Origin: Methylobacterium sp. PvR107
GTDB lineage: Bacteria > Pseudomonadota > Alphaproteobacteria > Rhizobiales > Beijerinckiaceae
Assembly (NCBI RefSeq): GCF_017833295.1
Contig: NZ_JAFIBW010000001.1
Location: forward strand, 4,243,501 to 4,307,500
DNA length: 64,000 nt
Direction of reading: 5' to 3'
Below are positions 20,838 through 29,863 of this stretch, piece after piece (within the stretch, counting starts at the first letter, position 1; each line of letters starts with the position of its first letter). Both the position numbers and the translations under genes were made by a program. The notes beneath the pieces are model-generated. The model did no database searches, was not told the DNA's origin, and worked only from the letters and a program-made list of their open reading frames with translations.

Positions 20838-21341
20838 ATGATGATGATGACCGCGACCGACCTGTGCCTGCGTCTCGGGGCCTCTGTGGTCGCCGGCATG
20901 GTGGTCGGTTTCAATCGGGAGATGCACGCCAAGCCTGTCGGTGTTCGCACGCTTGGGTTGGTCGGTCTCGGGGCTGCTCTTGTGACGATGGCGGGTTCTG
21001 GATTCTCGCCAGCTGACACCGATGCGAACGCCAGCCGAGCCATTCAAGGCGTCATCACTGGCATTGGCTTCCTGGGCGCGGGTGTCATTGTCAAAGGCGC
21101 CGGCAAATCGCACGTCCATGGAATGACCACAGCAGCCGCCATATGGGTGACGGCCGCTCTCGGTATTGCGTGCGGTCTCGGCGCCTACTTGCCCGTTACG
21201 GTTGGGCTGATTCTGCTGCTCCTGCTCCTGGGGATTGGTGGCCGTATCGACCGCATCATAGACGTATGGTGGGCGAAGAAGCTAGGGAAGGACACGGAGG
21301 AAACAGAGGTCTCACGTCAGAAGGGCGCATCACCCGATTAG
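20838..21341 (+). CDS. MgtC/SapB family membrane protein
   Basis: 167 residues with the family core: LRLGASVVAGMVVGFNREMH, GVRTLGLVGLGAALVTMAG, then ASRAIQGVITGIGFLGAGVIVKG and GMTTAAAIWVTAALGIACGLG. Four to five transmembrane helices are visible. MgtC-type proteins sit in the inner membrane and influence Mg2+ homeostasis or ATP synthase and virulence in pathogens; SapB relatives in soil bacteria are uncharacterised. It starts 15 bases after the histidine phosphatase stop, so both may share a transcript. The first residues MMMM offer several ATG starts. Confidence 0.9.
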   Translation: MMMMTATDLCLRLGASVVAGMVVGFNREMHAKPVGVRTLGLVGLGAALVTMAGSGFSPADTDANASRAIQGVITGIGFLGAGVIVKGAGKSHVHGMTTAAAIWVTAALGIACGLGAYLPVTVGLILLLLLLGIGGRIDRIIDVWWAKKLGKDTEETEVSRQKGASPD

Positions 21342-21893
21342 TTCGTGGTGGTCCTTCGAAGCGTACAACAGCGATCCCCTATAGCTTCGGGCCATTCTCG
21401 GATCGTCGGCTGATGCTCACTCCTATGGCTGTCTGGTGCTCATCCTATTGGTGGGGGAACGTCGAATCGGCCTCCCGCTATGATTCGTGCGCGATCCTTC
21501 GGTCACAATCTGTCACACCGACCCTCGAAAACTGCTTCTTTTTCACCTTCCGTTCGATGGCCAGAAATGGTAGACTAAGCATCCCTAAGGCCCTGAAAAG
21601 AAGATGGTTTTTTGATTGTAGGTTGACGTTACGAGCGTACAATCCCAAGGCAGCATCCATGCCAATCGGTCAATATGCATTTTGTATGCACTAGAACCGG
21701 CTGCGCCGCTCCAGCGCTTTGTCATGACATCCCGCCTCCGGCGGGTTTCCGAATGAACCCTTGAGTCGGACGCGCTCCAAAGAAGAGACCACACGAGATC
21801 GAGGATGATCTCAATTTTACGGACTTCCTGAATGTGTCGTCAGGTCGATCCAGCGGACAACGCAGCCATGTTTCAGGTACGGCGTTGACGGGC
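21342..21893. other. Intergenic, island edge; no gene seen
   Basis: 552 bases where base composition changes from the AT-richer island to the GC-rich core. It has AT-rich patches (21530-21620) but no family-like frame, tRNA or clear direct repeat that would mark an attachment site. Confidence 0.45.
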
Positions 21894-22457
21894 ATGAATG
21901 GCCAACGACATCACGTCATCTTGCCTGCCCTGTGCTGGAACCAGCGTCGACGGGAATTCTATGCCATCACCACGGATGTCTCGACCGATGGCATCCGCTT
22001 CCGGTCCTCATCCCGGCTGAGCCCGGGCGAGGATCTCACCTGCAGCATCCGCCACATCGGCCTTCTGGAGGCGCGGATCGACCGGGCGGTCGGCGAGGAA
22101 TTCACCGTCTCGGTCCGGGGCGGTCGCTCGGCGTTGACCGATCTGGCCCGCCAGTTCGTCACGCTGGCGCGGGCTCAGGATCTGCGGCCCGAGGTCGTGC
22201 GCACGCATCACCGCATCGTGCCGAAGCAGAAGGTCGTCCAGGTCACATTGGATGGCGGCCGAGGCGTCTCGGGGCACGTGCTCAACATCTCGGCCTCCGG
22301 CGTCGCGCTGTTGGTCGAGCAATCGCTCGAGATCGGCGCAACGATCCAGGTCGGGCGGAAGCTTGCCCGGGTGATGCGTCATTTCACCCATGGGGTCGGG
22401 GCCGCCTTCCTGGAGCCGTTCGAGCCGAGCGCGGTCCACGAGGCGATGACTCTGTAG
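21894..22457 (+). CDS. PilZ domain-containing protein
   Basis: 187 residues from the ATG at 21894; a GTG at 21834 would add 20 poorly structured residues. The N-terminal half has a PilZ-like ITTDVSTDGIRFRSSSRLSPGEDL block and the C-terminal half a second one, SGHVLNISASGVALLVEQSLEIGATIQVG. PilZ domains bind cyclic di-GMP through RxxxR and (D/N)xSxxG; here NISASG and DVSTDG match the second motif, while NQRRREF may supply the arginines. It may be an effector for the c-di-GMP enzymes at 59-62 kb. Single gene. Confidence 0.75.
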   Translation: MNGQRHHVILPALCWNQRRREFYAITTDVSTDGIRFRSSSRLSPGEDLTCSIRHIGLLEARIDRAVGEEFTVSVRGGRSALTDLARQFVTLARAQDLRPEVVRTHHRIVPKQKVVQVTLDGGRGVSGHVLNISASGVALLVEQSLEIGATIQVGRKLARVMRHFTHGVGAAFLEPFEPSAVHEAMTL

Positions 22458-22527
22458 CGGCGCGGGCGGCCCTCGCTCCGGCCTAGAAACGGCGCTACAT
22501 CTTCCCGGGACCAGCGAAGGACCTCCC

Positions 22528-23136
22528 ATGAAGCGCCTGCTCACAGTTCGACTCGCCGCTCCTCTGGCCGCGCTTCCCGCCGCGCTTGCGCTGCTGCCGC
22601 AGGCGGCGCTCGCGCATCCGGGTCACGGCGTCGCCAGCGGTGCCCAGGCGGGATTCCTGCACCCGCTGATGGGCGCCGACCACATCCTGGCGATGGTCGC
22701 GGTCGGCCTGCTGGCGGCGCTGCGCGGCGGGCGGGCGCTCTGGGCCCTGCCGCTGGCGTTCCTGGTGCTGATGAGCGCGGGGGCCGGGCTCGGCATGACC
22801 GGGATCGCGCTGCTTTATGCCGAAACCGGCATCGCGCTCTCGATCGTCGTCTTCGGCCTCGCGGCTATTGTCGGCCTGCGGGCACCGGTCGCCCTGCTCA
22901 CTGCCCTGGTCGGGGTGTTCGCGGTGTTCCACGGTTACGCCCACGGCGCCGAGATGCCGGAGACCGCCTCCGGTCTGTCCTTCGGTCTGGGCTTCCTGGC
23001 CGCCACAGCGCTTCTCCACGCGGCCGGCATGGGCCTCGGGATCGGCGCGACACGCTTCGGTGCCGGCCGCACCGCCCCGGCCCTTGGGGCGGGCGTCGCC
23101 GCGGTCGGGCTCGCCATGCTGGCGCTTCCCGCCTGA
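22528..23136 (+). CDS. HupE/UreJ family protein (putative Ni/Co permease)
   Basis: 202 residues. Signal peptide ending in AALAHPGHG, then HPLMGADHILAMVAVGLLAAL, the conserved His/Asp motif of HupE/UreJ, and GVFAVFHGYAHGAEMP with further histidines. About six transmembrane helices. The family imports or buffers nickel or cobalt for hydrogenase or urease; neither enzyme is in the window, so here it serves a remote apoenzyme or cobalamin need. GGACC followed by CCTCCC lies upstream; start chosen for the signal peptide. Confidence 0.9.
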   Translation: MKRLLTVRLAAPLAALPAALALLPQAALAHPGHGVASGAQAGFLHPLMGADHILAMVAVGLLAALRGGRALWALPLAFLVLMSAGAGLGMTGIALLYAETGIALSIVVFGLAAIVGLRAPVALLTALVGVFAVFHGYAHGAEMPETASGLSFGLGFLAATALLHAAGMGLGIGATRFGAGRTAPALGAGVAAVGLAMLALPA

Positions 23137-23149
23137 GCGGGGTCGTCGA

Positions 23150-23479
23150 CACTCCGGCGGAATGCTCGCCGCGTCTGAGCATCCGCATCGATTTCGGTCC
23201 CGGGCACCGGCTCGGGCTCGGCAAAGTCCGCCTTCTGGCGTTGATCGCAGAGCACGGCTCGATCGCGGCTGCGGGCCGTGCGCGGGGGATGTCCGACCGC
23301 TGCGCGTGGCTGCTCGTGGAGGCGATGAACACGGGGTTCGGCCCCCCGGTCGTCGAGGCGCAGACCGGCGGTCGGACCGGGCCGGCGCCCGGCGTCCGGC
23401 GACGCAGTACCGGGCCCTCGAGGCGGCCGCGGAGGCGTCGGCCGCGCCGTTTCAGGCACGGCTCCGGCAGCCCGATTGA
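23150..23479 (+). pseudogene. ModE-like N-terminal regulator, frameshifted and without a start codon
   Basis: Right after hupE one frame encodes LSIRIDFGPGHRLGLGKVRLL, LIAEHGSIAAAGRARGMSDR, and AWLLVEAMNTGFGPPVVEAQTGG, the winged helix-turn-helix of ModE/LysR-like molybdate regulators. The end of the domain, ATQYRALEAAAEASAAPF, lies in a different frame, so a shift is needed around 23365-23400. No ATG, GTG or TTG precedes the conserved part in frame; the first is a TTG at 23241 inside the helix-turn-helix. Two independent defects argue for a true pseudogene rather than one sequencing error, though GC-rich miscalls cannot be excluded. Confidence 0.65.
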
Positions 23480-23589
23480 GCGTCCGCGCTCCGAACCGGT
23501 CGCGATGTCACAGGGCCGCCGGGGCTGACACCGGCGCTTCCTGCCCCAGGTCCCGCCCGCCGCGGCAATCCTGCCGGCGAAGGGATCCC

Positions 23590-24282
23590 ATGATGTCGAA
23601 ACTCTTTATGCTCGCCCTGGCGGGCCTGCTGACCGCCGCGACCGGAGCGCGGGCCGCCACGAAGGTCGAGCGCTTGCGCGGAACGATCGAGGCGCCCGAC
23701 GGCAACGGCTTCACGCTGAAGACGGCCGACGGCAAGTCCGAGCGAATCGCGCTGGCTTCGGATGCCAAGGTCTCGTGGGTCGTGCCGGCCCACCTGGATC
23801 AGATCAAGGACGGCGTGTTCATCGGCACCGCCACAAAGGGGGAGCCGCCGGTGGCCCTCGAGGTCGTGCTCTTCCCCGAGGCGATGCGCGGCACCGGAGA
23901 GGGACACTACGATTGGGACATGATCCCGGACCGGACGGCCGGCGGCTCCCAGGTCAAGAGCGCCATGACCAACGGCACCGTGACGGCGGCACCGGCCTCC
24001 ACCGCGCCGGACGCGCCCCGGGTCAAGAGCACCATGACAAACGGCACCGTCAAAGCCAGCGGCGGCGGCGCGGAGCGCACGCTGACGGTGGATTACGGCC
24101 AGGGCCAGTCCATCCAGATCCTGGTTCCGCCCCAGGCGCCGGTGGTGACCTTCGAGCCGGCCGACAAGGCCGCTCTCACGGCCGGCGCCAAAGCCTTCGT
24201 CGTGGTGGGGCGCGACACGGACGGCACGATCACGGCCCGCCGCGTGGCCGTCGGCAAGGATGGCCTGACGCCGCCGATGTGA
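23590..24282 (+). CDS. Hypothetical secreted protein with duplicated segment
   Basis: 230 residues from the ATG at 23590 (a second ATG follows directly), giving a clean signal peptide, MLALAGLLTAATGARA. The mature protein begins with a small beta domain of the kind named DUF5666 (KVERLRGTIEAPDGNGFTLK, KVSWVVPAHLDQIKDGVFIG). The middle holds a duplicated segment: SQVKSAMTNGTVTA and PRVKSTMTNGTVKA, about 30 residues apart. A second beta domain (QSIQILVPPQAPVVTFEPAD, AKAFVVVGRDTDGTITARRV) closes it. Periplasmic; function unknown. Confidence 0.78.
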   Translation: MMSKLFMLALAGLLTAATGARAATKVERLRGTIEAPDGNGFTLKTADGKSERIALASDAKVSWVVPAHLDQIKDGVFIGTATKGEPPVALEVVLFPEAMRGTGEGHYDWDMIPDRTAGGSQVKSAMTNGTVTAAPASTAPDAPRVKSTMTNGTVKASGGGAERTLTVDYGQGQSIQILVPPQAPVVTFEPADKAALTAGAKAFVVVGRDTDGTITARRVAVGKDGLTPPM

Positions 24283-24669
24283 CCCATCGCGACCGCGGAC
24301 CGGGCGGGTACCGCCCGCGAATCGCGCCCGGACTGCCGGAAACGGGAGGCCGGGCATTTCGTGAGCGAAAACGCGCCAGAAACGCGCTGCGAATTGGCAT
24401 CCGGCTGCGGTGATTGCGGAATTGCCGGCTAAGTCACCCCGGAATTGTTGCCAGGCGGCAACATCGCGTCGGAACAGCCAAGCCAGATCAGAATCCTCGT
24501 TGCCGGCCGAAACCTGTTCGCCCATGGTGAAGGTGCACGGGGGCATCGCCAAGCGAGAGCCCGCAGGAGCCTGCCGCTCAAGACGCAGGCCAAACCTACA
24601 GAACGTGCGGCTAGACCCGGAAAACCGGGCACGTCCGCATCATCGGGTCTCGAAGCTTTGGAGATATCT

Positions 24670-26319
24670 ATGAAGCTCTTGAAGAGCTCGCTGCTCGGGT
24701 CCGCAGCCGCATTCGCGGCGGTGGGTGCCGCGCACGCCGCCGACCTGCCGGTCAAGAAGGCGGTTCCGATCGAGTACGTCCGGGTCTGCACCGCCTACGG
24801 CGCCGGCTTCTTCTACATCCCCGGCACCGACACCTGCCTGCGCATCTCGGGCCGCGCCCGGTTGGATGCCGGCTACCAGACCAGCTACTCGCGCCAGTAC
24901 GGCAACAACATCGGCGACACCGCGGGCTACCAGGGCCGGATGCGCATCAACCTCGATGCCCGCACCCAGACCGCCTACGGCACGCTCCGCGCCTTCGTCC
25001 GCTTGGACGCCGGTTCCCGTACCGGCTACGCCGGCGTCGGCCAGTCCGGCACCCAGCAGCGTATCGGCCAGGCCTATGCCGGCATCGGTACCGACCAGTT
25101 CGGCCGCGCCTCGCAGTACATGAACGTCGACAAGGCGTTCATCCAGTTCGCCGGACTGACCGCCGGTCGCGCCTCCTCGTTCTTCGACTTCTACGCCCAC
25201 GACTTCGAGATCGGCGGCGCCACTGCGGGCTCCGACGTGTTCTCGACCAACCTGCTCGCCTACACGGCGACGGTCGGCAACGGCCTGTCGGCCACGATCT
25301 CGATCGAAGATCCGGTCTTCCGCCGCACCCCGATCTTCTCGCCTTTCGCCGTCTCGCCGACCGTCTCCACCGGCAGCGCCTCGAACTTCGGCGTGACCGT
25401 CCAGCCGACGCCGATCTTCGTTGGTCCGGGTCGCTATGGACTGGTGGACAGCATCGAGAAGTCGCGTCTGCCCGACTTCGTCGGCGTCGTCCGCCTCGAC
25501 CAGGCCTGGGGTTCGGCCCAGATCTCGGCCGCCACCCACGAGCTGAATTCCGGCAACCTGTCGAGCGCCGCCAATGCCGGCGGTCTCGGCGCCGGGCCCA
25601 TCCTGGTGCCGGCCCACACCAAGAACACCCAGGGTTGGGCGATCCAGGGCGGCGTGAAGATCAACACCCCGTTCATCGCCCCGGGCGACGCCCTCTACCT
25701 GCAGGGCGCCTACGGCGACGGCGCGCAGCTCTACACCGGTTACTCCCAGTACACCGGCTCCTACATCCAGAGCACGACCACCATCCAGGGCCAGAAGTTC
25801 GCTCAGTACTTCGCGGACGCGACGATCAACCCGTTCACCGGTCAGCTGCAGACCTCGCAGAGCTTCACCGCCGTCGCGTCGTACCTGCACTACTGGACGC
25901 CGGAATGGCGCTCGGCCGTCTTCGGCTCCTACGGCGAGCAGAGCTTCTCGCAGAGCGCGCGTGCGGCTCAGGGCGCGATCTACGGCCTCGTGAGCGGTCT
26001 CGCCGGCGCCCCCGGCTTCGGCACGAACGCCGTCGGCGTTCCGGGCACCCGGTTCTACCAGCTCAGCCAGGCTCTGCGCGACACCTACCAGTTCGTCGCG
26101 GGTGCCAGCCTGATCTGGTCGCCGGTCAAGGACCTCGATATCGGCGTGGAGGGCTTCTACACGCAGATCGGCCTGAAGAACGGCCGCGCGATCGACCTCG
26201 ACAAGAGCCCGGGCGCCTACAACCTGGTCTCCCAGATCAACGCCGGCACCTACGTCCCGCGCACCGCGACGCAGGACTCGGTCTCGCAGGTCAAAATCCG
26301 CGTTCAGCGCGACTTCTGA
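24670..26319 (+). CDS. Porin (Porin_2 family), paralogue 1
   Basis: 549 residues. Signal peptide of 24 residues ending AAHA, then ADLPVKKAVPIEYVRVC and AYGAGFFYIPGTDTCLRISG, the mature N-terminus typical of alphaproteobacterial Porin_2 proteins. Repeated amphipathic beta-strands and the closing aromatic VQRDF fit a trimeric 16-strand outer-membrane barrel for small polar solutes. The ATG is preceded by GGAGATATCT. First of three tandem paralogues on the same strand; its ~200-base lead and separate terminator show independent transcription. Confidence 0.93.
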   Translation: MKLLKSSLLGSAAAFAAVGAAHAADLPVKKAVPIEYVRVCTAYGAGFFYIPGTDTCLRISGRARLDAGYQTSYSRQYGNNIGDTAGYQGRMRINLDARTQTAYGTLRAFVRLDAGSRTGYAGVGQSGTQQRIGQAYAGIGTDQFGRASQYMNVDKAFIQFAGLTAGRASSFFDFYAHDFEIGGATAGSDVFSTNLLAYTATVGNGLSATISIEDPVFRRTPIFSPFAVSPTVSTGSASNFGVTVQPTPIFVGPGRYGLVDSIEKSRLPDFVGVVRLDQAWGSAQISAATHELNSGNLSSAANAGGLGAGPILVPAHTKNTQGWAIQGGVKINTPFIAPGDALYLQGAYGDGAQLYTGYSQYTGSYIQSTTTIQGQKFAQYFADATINPFTGQLQTSQSFTAVASYLHYWTPEWRSAVFGSYGEQSFSQSARAAQGAIYGLVSGLAGAPGFGTNAVGVPGTRFYQLSQALRDTYQFVAGASLIWSPVKDLDIGVEGFYTQIGLKNGRAIDLDKSPGAYNLVSQINAGTYVPRTATQDSVSQVKIRVQRDF

Positions 26320-26327
26320 TCCACAAC

Positions 26328-26347
26328 GCCGGGGCCATGGCCCCGGC
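26328..26347. repeat. 20-bp perfect palindrome downstream of porin 1
   Basis: GCCGGGGCCA followed at once by its reverse complement TGGCCCCGGC, 9 bases after the porin stop. As RNA it would form a strong stem with a tight loop and may protect the 3' end or help termination. No T-run follows directly. Confidence 0.6.
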
Positions 26348-26370
26348 GGTTCCCGTGCTGCACGGACCTC

Positions 26371-26398
26371 AAGGCTCGGCTTCGGCCGGGCCTTTTTC
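26371..26398 (+). terminator. Rho-independent terminator of porin 1
   Basis: AAGGCTCGGC, loop TTCG, then GCCGGGCCTT running into TTTTT. One mismatch in a strong stem, about 50 bases after the stop. Confidence 0.85.
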
Positions 26399-27284
26399 TA
26401 TGCGCGCAGCCATTCCAGGATGACCCCGCCCGGTCGGATGCCGAGGGCCCCAGCCTGCGCCCCGCACGGCTTCGGTTGGCCGTGACCGCATCCCGGATGC
26501 CGGCCTCCGGCTGCCCGTTCCCGGTCGGCCACCGAGCGCCCGCCCCTTGAGGCTGTGTCGCATCCGGATCGCGTCGCGCCGCATCCGTCGCGATCGCGCC
26601 GCCGCCCCGATGGCCCTCGCGGTGTGGTCGCGGGAGCGAGCCGGCCTGTGTCCCGCGCTGCGGCGTCCCGAGCCGAACGCGGTCCAGCCGCGTGCAATTG
26701 GTCGGAGCCGCGTAACGCGCCCCGACCGTGCCAATCGAAATCGATCCCCCCGCAGCGCCGACTGATCCGCGATCGGGTCGGAGGCCCCGCGCTGATCGAC
26801 CCGCCGATTCGGCTCGCCTCTCGTTGAGTCGTTGTTCCGGTTGCTTCCGGCGCGCCTCGGGGCGCCATTTCTGCGCCGTTTGTCCCCGCGATCCGAGGCG
26901 CCGCAGCAATCCTTTGTGCTCGGCGGCGGAGCGCGGCCACGGCCCTGTAAATCCGCTTCGATTGATCTTGATGTTCTGAATAAAAATACGCTGTCTGGGA
27001 AATTTATAGACTAATTGTATTTGAATGCGTCTGACTATAACAGACATTGCTGACTAAAACTGTGGCAGAGGCGCCACAAAACGGACTATTTTTGGCAATC
27101 ATGAAGCTTCACAGTTGATCGGAACGCGTACGATCAAACATTGTGCCGATGTAAGCGGCCTCTCGGACGCGAGAGGCCATTTGATTGCGCTAATAGAGGC
27201 GTCGATCAAACTATAAATCGCCATTCACGGCATGTTTATGCTGGAAGAATGGCGTCATCGGGTCTCGAAAGACTGGAGATATCT
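26399..27284. other. Long leader of porin 2; no gene seen
   Basis: About 890 bases. The first ~600 are GC-rich with only chance frames. From about 26960 the sequence becomes AT-rich (for example near 26970-27070), where promoters are likely. The last ~35 bases (ATCGGGTCTCGAA, then GGAGATATCT) repeat the leader of porin 1. Confidence 0.5.
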
Positions 27285-28892
27285 ATGACGCTCTTGAAGA
27301 GCTCGCTGCTCGGGTCCGCAGCCGCATTCGCGGCCATGGGTGCCGCACACGCCGCCGACCTGCCGGTCAAGAAGGAGGCTCCGATCGAGTACGTCCGCGT
27401 CTGCGGCGCGTACGGCGCCGGTTTCTTCTACATCCCCGGCACCGACACCTGCCTGCGCGTCTCGGGGCGCGCCCGGTTCGAGGGCGGCTACAGAACCGTC
27501 CACACGCGCCAGGCCGGCACGAACGCCGGCGACGATTCGGGTTACCAGGCTCGTCTGCGCTTCAACCTCGATGCCCGCACCCAGACCGCCTACGGCACAC
27601 TGCGTGCCTTCGTGCGCCTCGATGCCGGTTCGCGCACCGGCTACGACCGCTCCGGTACCCAGGCGCGGATCGGACAGGCCTACGATGCCACGGGCGTCGA
27701 TCAGGCCGGCCGCGCGCAGCAATACGTGAACGTTGACAAGGCGTTCATCCAGTTCGCCGGGCTGACCGCCGGTCGCGCCTCCTCGTTCTTCGACTTCTAT
27801 GCCCACGACTTCGAGATTGCCGGCGCCACGATGGGCTCGGATGTCTCGTCGACCAACCTGCTTGCCTACACGGTGGCTTCCGGTGGCGGCCTCTCGGCGA
27901 CGCTCTCGATCGAAGACCCCGTCTTCCGCCGCAGCCCGGTGTTCTCGCCGGCGGCCGGCGCCGCGCCGGTCAGCCCAGTCTTCGTGGGCTACACCAACGG
28001 CGCTCCGTCCAGCTACAGCGCGGTTGACGACATCCAGCGCGAGCGCCTGCCGGACTTCGTCGCCGCGCTGCGGGTCGACCAAGCCTGGGGTTCCGCACAG
28101 GTCTCAGCCGCGGCCCATGAGCTGAACACCGGAAACCTGACCACAGCGGCGCCGCTGCCCGCGGCGAGCGGCGTGATCACCGGCATCGCCCATACCAAGA
28201 GCATCGAGGGTTGGGCAGTCCAGGGTGGCCTGAAGATCAACACGCCGTTCATCGCGCCGGGCGATGCCCTGTATCTCCAGAGCGCCTACGCGGATGGCGC
28301 CCAGATGTATACCGGCTACTGTGCCTTCACGGGCTGCTATCTCCAGGTCAATACCCTAATCCAGCTTCAGAAGATCGGGCAGACCTTCGCCGATGCGACC
28401 GTTAATCCGTTCACCGGCCAACTGCAGACGTCGACCAGCTTCTCGGCGGTCGCATCGTATCTGCATTACTGGTCGCCGGAATGGCGCTCCGCCATCTTCG
28501 GTGCCTACGGCGAGCAGGATTTCACCCGCAGCGCGCGTCTGGCCCAGGGCCTGATCTTCAACGCCGTGAATCCGAACGGCGCCAACAGTTTCGGGACCAA
28601 CGGCGTCGGGGTGCCGGGCACGCGGTTCTACCAGCTGAGCCAGGCCTTGCGCGACACCTACCAGTTCGTGGCGGGTGGCAGCCTGATCTGGTCGCCGGTG
28701 CGCGATCTCGATATCGGCGTGGAGGCTCTGTACATGCAGGTCGGCGTGAAGAGCGGGCGCGCGATCGACCTCGACAAGAGCCCGACCGCCTACGCCAACG
28801 TCGCCGGCATCAACAACGGCACTTTCGTACCGCGCACCGCGACGCAGGACTCGGTCTCTCAGGTCCGTCTCCGCGTCCAGCGCGACTTCTGA
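27285..28892 (+). CDS. Porin (Porin_2 family), paralogue 2
   Basis: 535 residues, closely similar to the first porin: identical signal core LLKSSLLGSAAAFAAMGAAHA, then EYVRVCGAYGAGFFYIPG and the same VQRDF C-terminus. Differences concentrate in segments expected to be extracellular loops (for example YDRSGTQARIGQAYDATG, and CAFTGCYLQVNTL with two extra cysteines). The 5' leader is homologous to that of porin 1 for about 35 bases. Its own terminator follows. Likely a duplicate tuned to another solute or condition. Confidence 0.93.
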   Translation: MTLLKSSLLGSAAAFAAMGAAHAADLPVKKEAPIEYVRVCGAYGAGFFYIPGTDTCLRVSGRARFEGGYRTVHTRQAGTNAGDDSGYQARLRFNLDARTQTAYGTLRAFVRLDAGSRTGYDRSGTQARIGQAYDATGVDQAGRAQQYVNVDKAFIQFAGLTAGRASSFFDFYAHDFEIAGATMGSDVSSTNLLAYTVASGGGLSATLSIEDPVFRRSPVFSPAAGAAPVSPVFVGYTNGAPSSYSAVDDIQRERLPDFVAALRVDQAWGSAQVSAAAHELNTGNLTTAAPLPAASGVITGIAHTKSIEGWAVQGGLKINTPFIAPGDALYLQSAYADGAQMYTGYCAFTGCYLQVNTLIQLQKIGQTFADATVNPFTGQLQTSTSFSAVASYLHYWSPEWRSAIFGAYGEQDFTRSARLAQGLIFNAVNPNGANSFGTNGVGVPGTRFYQLSQALRDTYQFVAGGSLIWSPVRDLDIGVEALYMQVGVKSGRAIDLDKSPTAYANVAGINNGTFVPRTATQDSVSQVRLRVQRDF

Positions 28893-28952
28893 TCCGCAGC
28901 GCCGGCACCGGAGCTTCAGCCCCGGTGGCGGCCCTGTGCAGCATGACTTCGA

Positions 28953-28981
28953 AGCCCGGCTCTGCGCCGGGCTCTTTTTTT
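28953..28981 (+). terminator. Rho-independent terminator of porin 2
   Basis: AGCCCGGC, loop TCTGC, GCCGGGCT, then CTTTTTTT. A perfect 8-bp stem with a long T-run, about 60 bases after the stop. Confidence 0.9.
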
Positions 28982-29863
28982 GGCTGCCCGCAGCGTCACC
29001 CTGACCTGCTCTGATCAGGCGGCAGGGAGCATCCGCCCCGACCCTTCGTGCCGTTCCCGATCGGGTTGCAGCGGCCCGGAAGATGGGCGCCTCCGGTGTG
29101 ACGGTCGCGGCACGGTGCTCTCCCATGCGGGAGAGGGTCGCGGGGTGACGGACAAGAGGCTTCAAGGTCGTAGGCGCCGTTCCTGCGCAGCCCGGGTCGC
29201 GCTTCGCCCGGACAGACCTGATCCCTCACCTCGTCCTTGTCCCGATGCATCTCGGGCCTGCTCGAGATCCGCACCGAGGCGCCCAAGCCAGAATTGCCCG
29301 GGAAGGGGATCCGCCTCATCCGGCACGGGCGCGTCCATCGACGCCGACCCAACGGGTCCAGAACGGCTTTAGCCGCCGGCCCCGTGCCCGCGCGATCGAT
29401 GGCCGGCGTCTGGCGCTGCCAGCGAATCACCAAACGTCATCGAGGGCCGGAGCACGGCCCAAATAGCCGCGTGGTCAGGCCCCCGATCGCAACATCGGAC
29501 CGCTATGGCCAAGACGTCGCGCTCGGCAGCCAAGAAAATGAGAGTCCGATTTTTTGCTGATGTATTTTTTTTCGAAAAGTCACGATACTTATGAACGTTA
29601 TATATAAGTTGAAAACAGTAAATGGTCTGCAAAAATCGACAAAGGCTTTCGTTGCGCGATTGCAACAAGATCATTCTTGGTTTCCTGCACTTCAAGTTCT
29701 TCGTTGAATGCCGGATGCGAACATTGCAGCGTCGCAGGCGCGATGATTTCGGCATGGATAAGGCAGAAAACATCTACTGTAAACAGAAAGGGATGCGGAA
29801 ACATCTTCTCAAATCCGGACCGCGTCTCGCGAAGCTGCTGTCGTTCTCTAAAGACCGGGGGTC
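28982..29863. other. Long leader of porin 3; no gene seen
   Basis: About 880 bases. GC-rich to about 29500, then a strongly AT-rich stretch (29545-29790) likely to contain the promoter. No frame with family resemblance. Unlike porin 2, the bases just before the start do not match the leader of porin 1. Confidence 0.5.

Noticed and set aside
27141..27284. Upstream extensions of porin 1 (from 24445) and porin 2 (from 27141)
   Set aside because: They place a long non-hydrophobic segment before a perfect signal peptide. The ATGs at 24670 and 27285 have GGAGATATCT upstream and are the natural starts.
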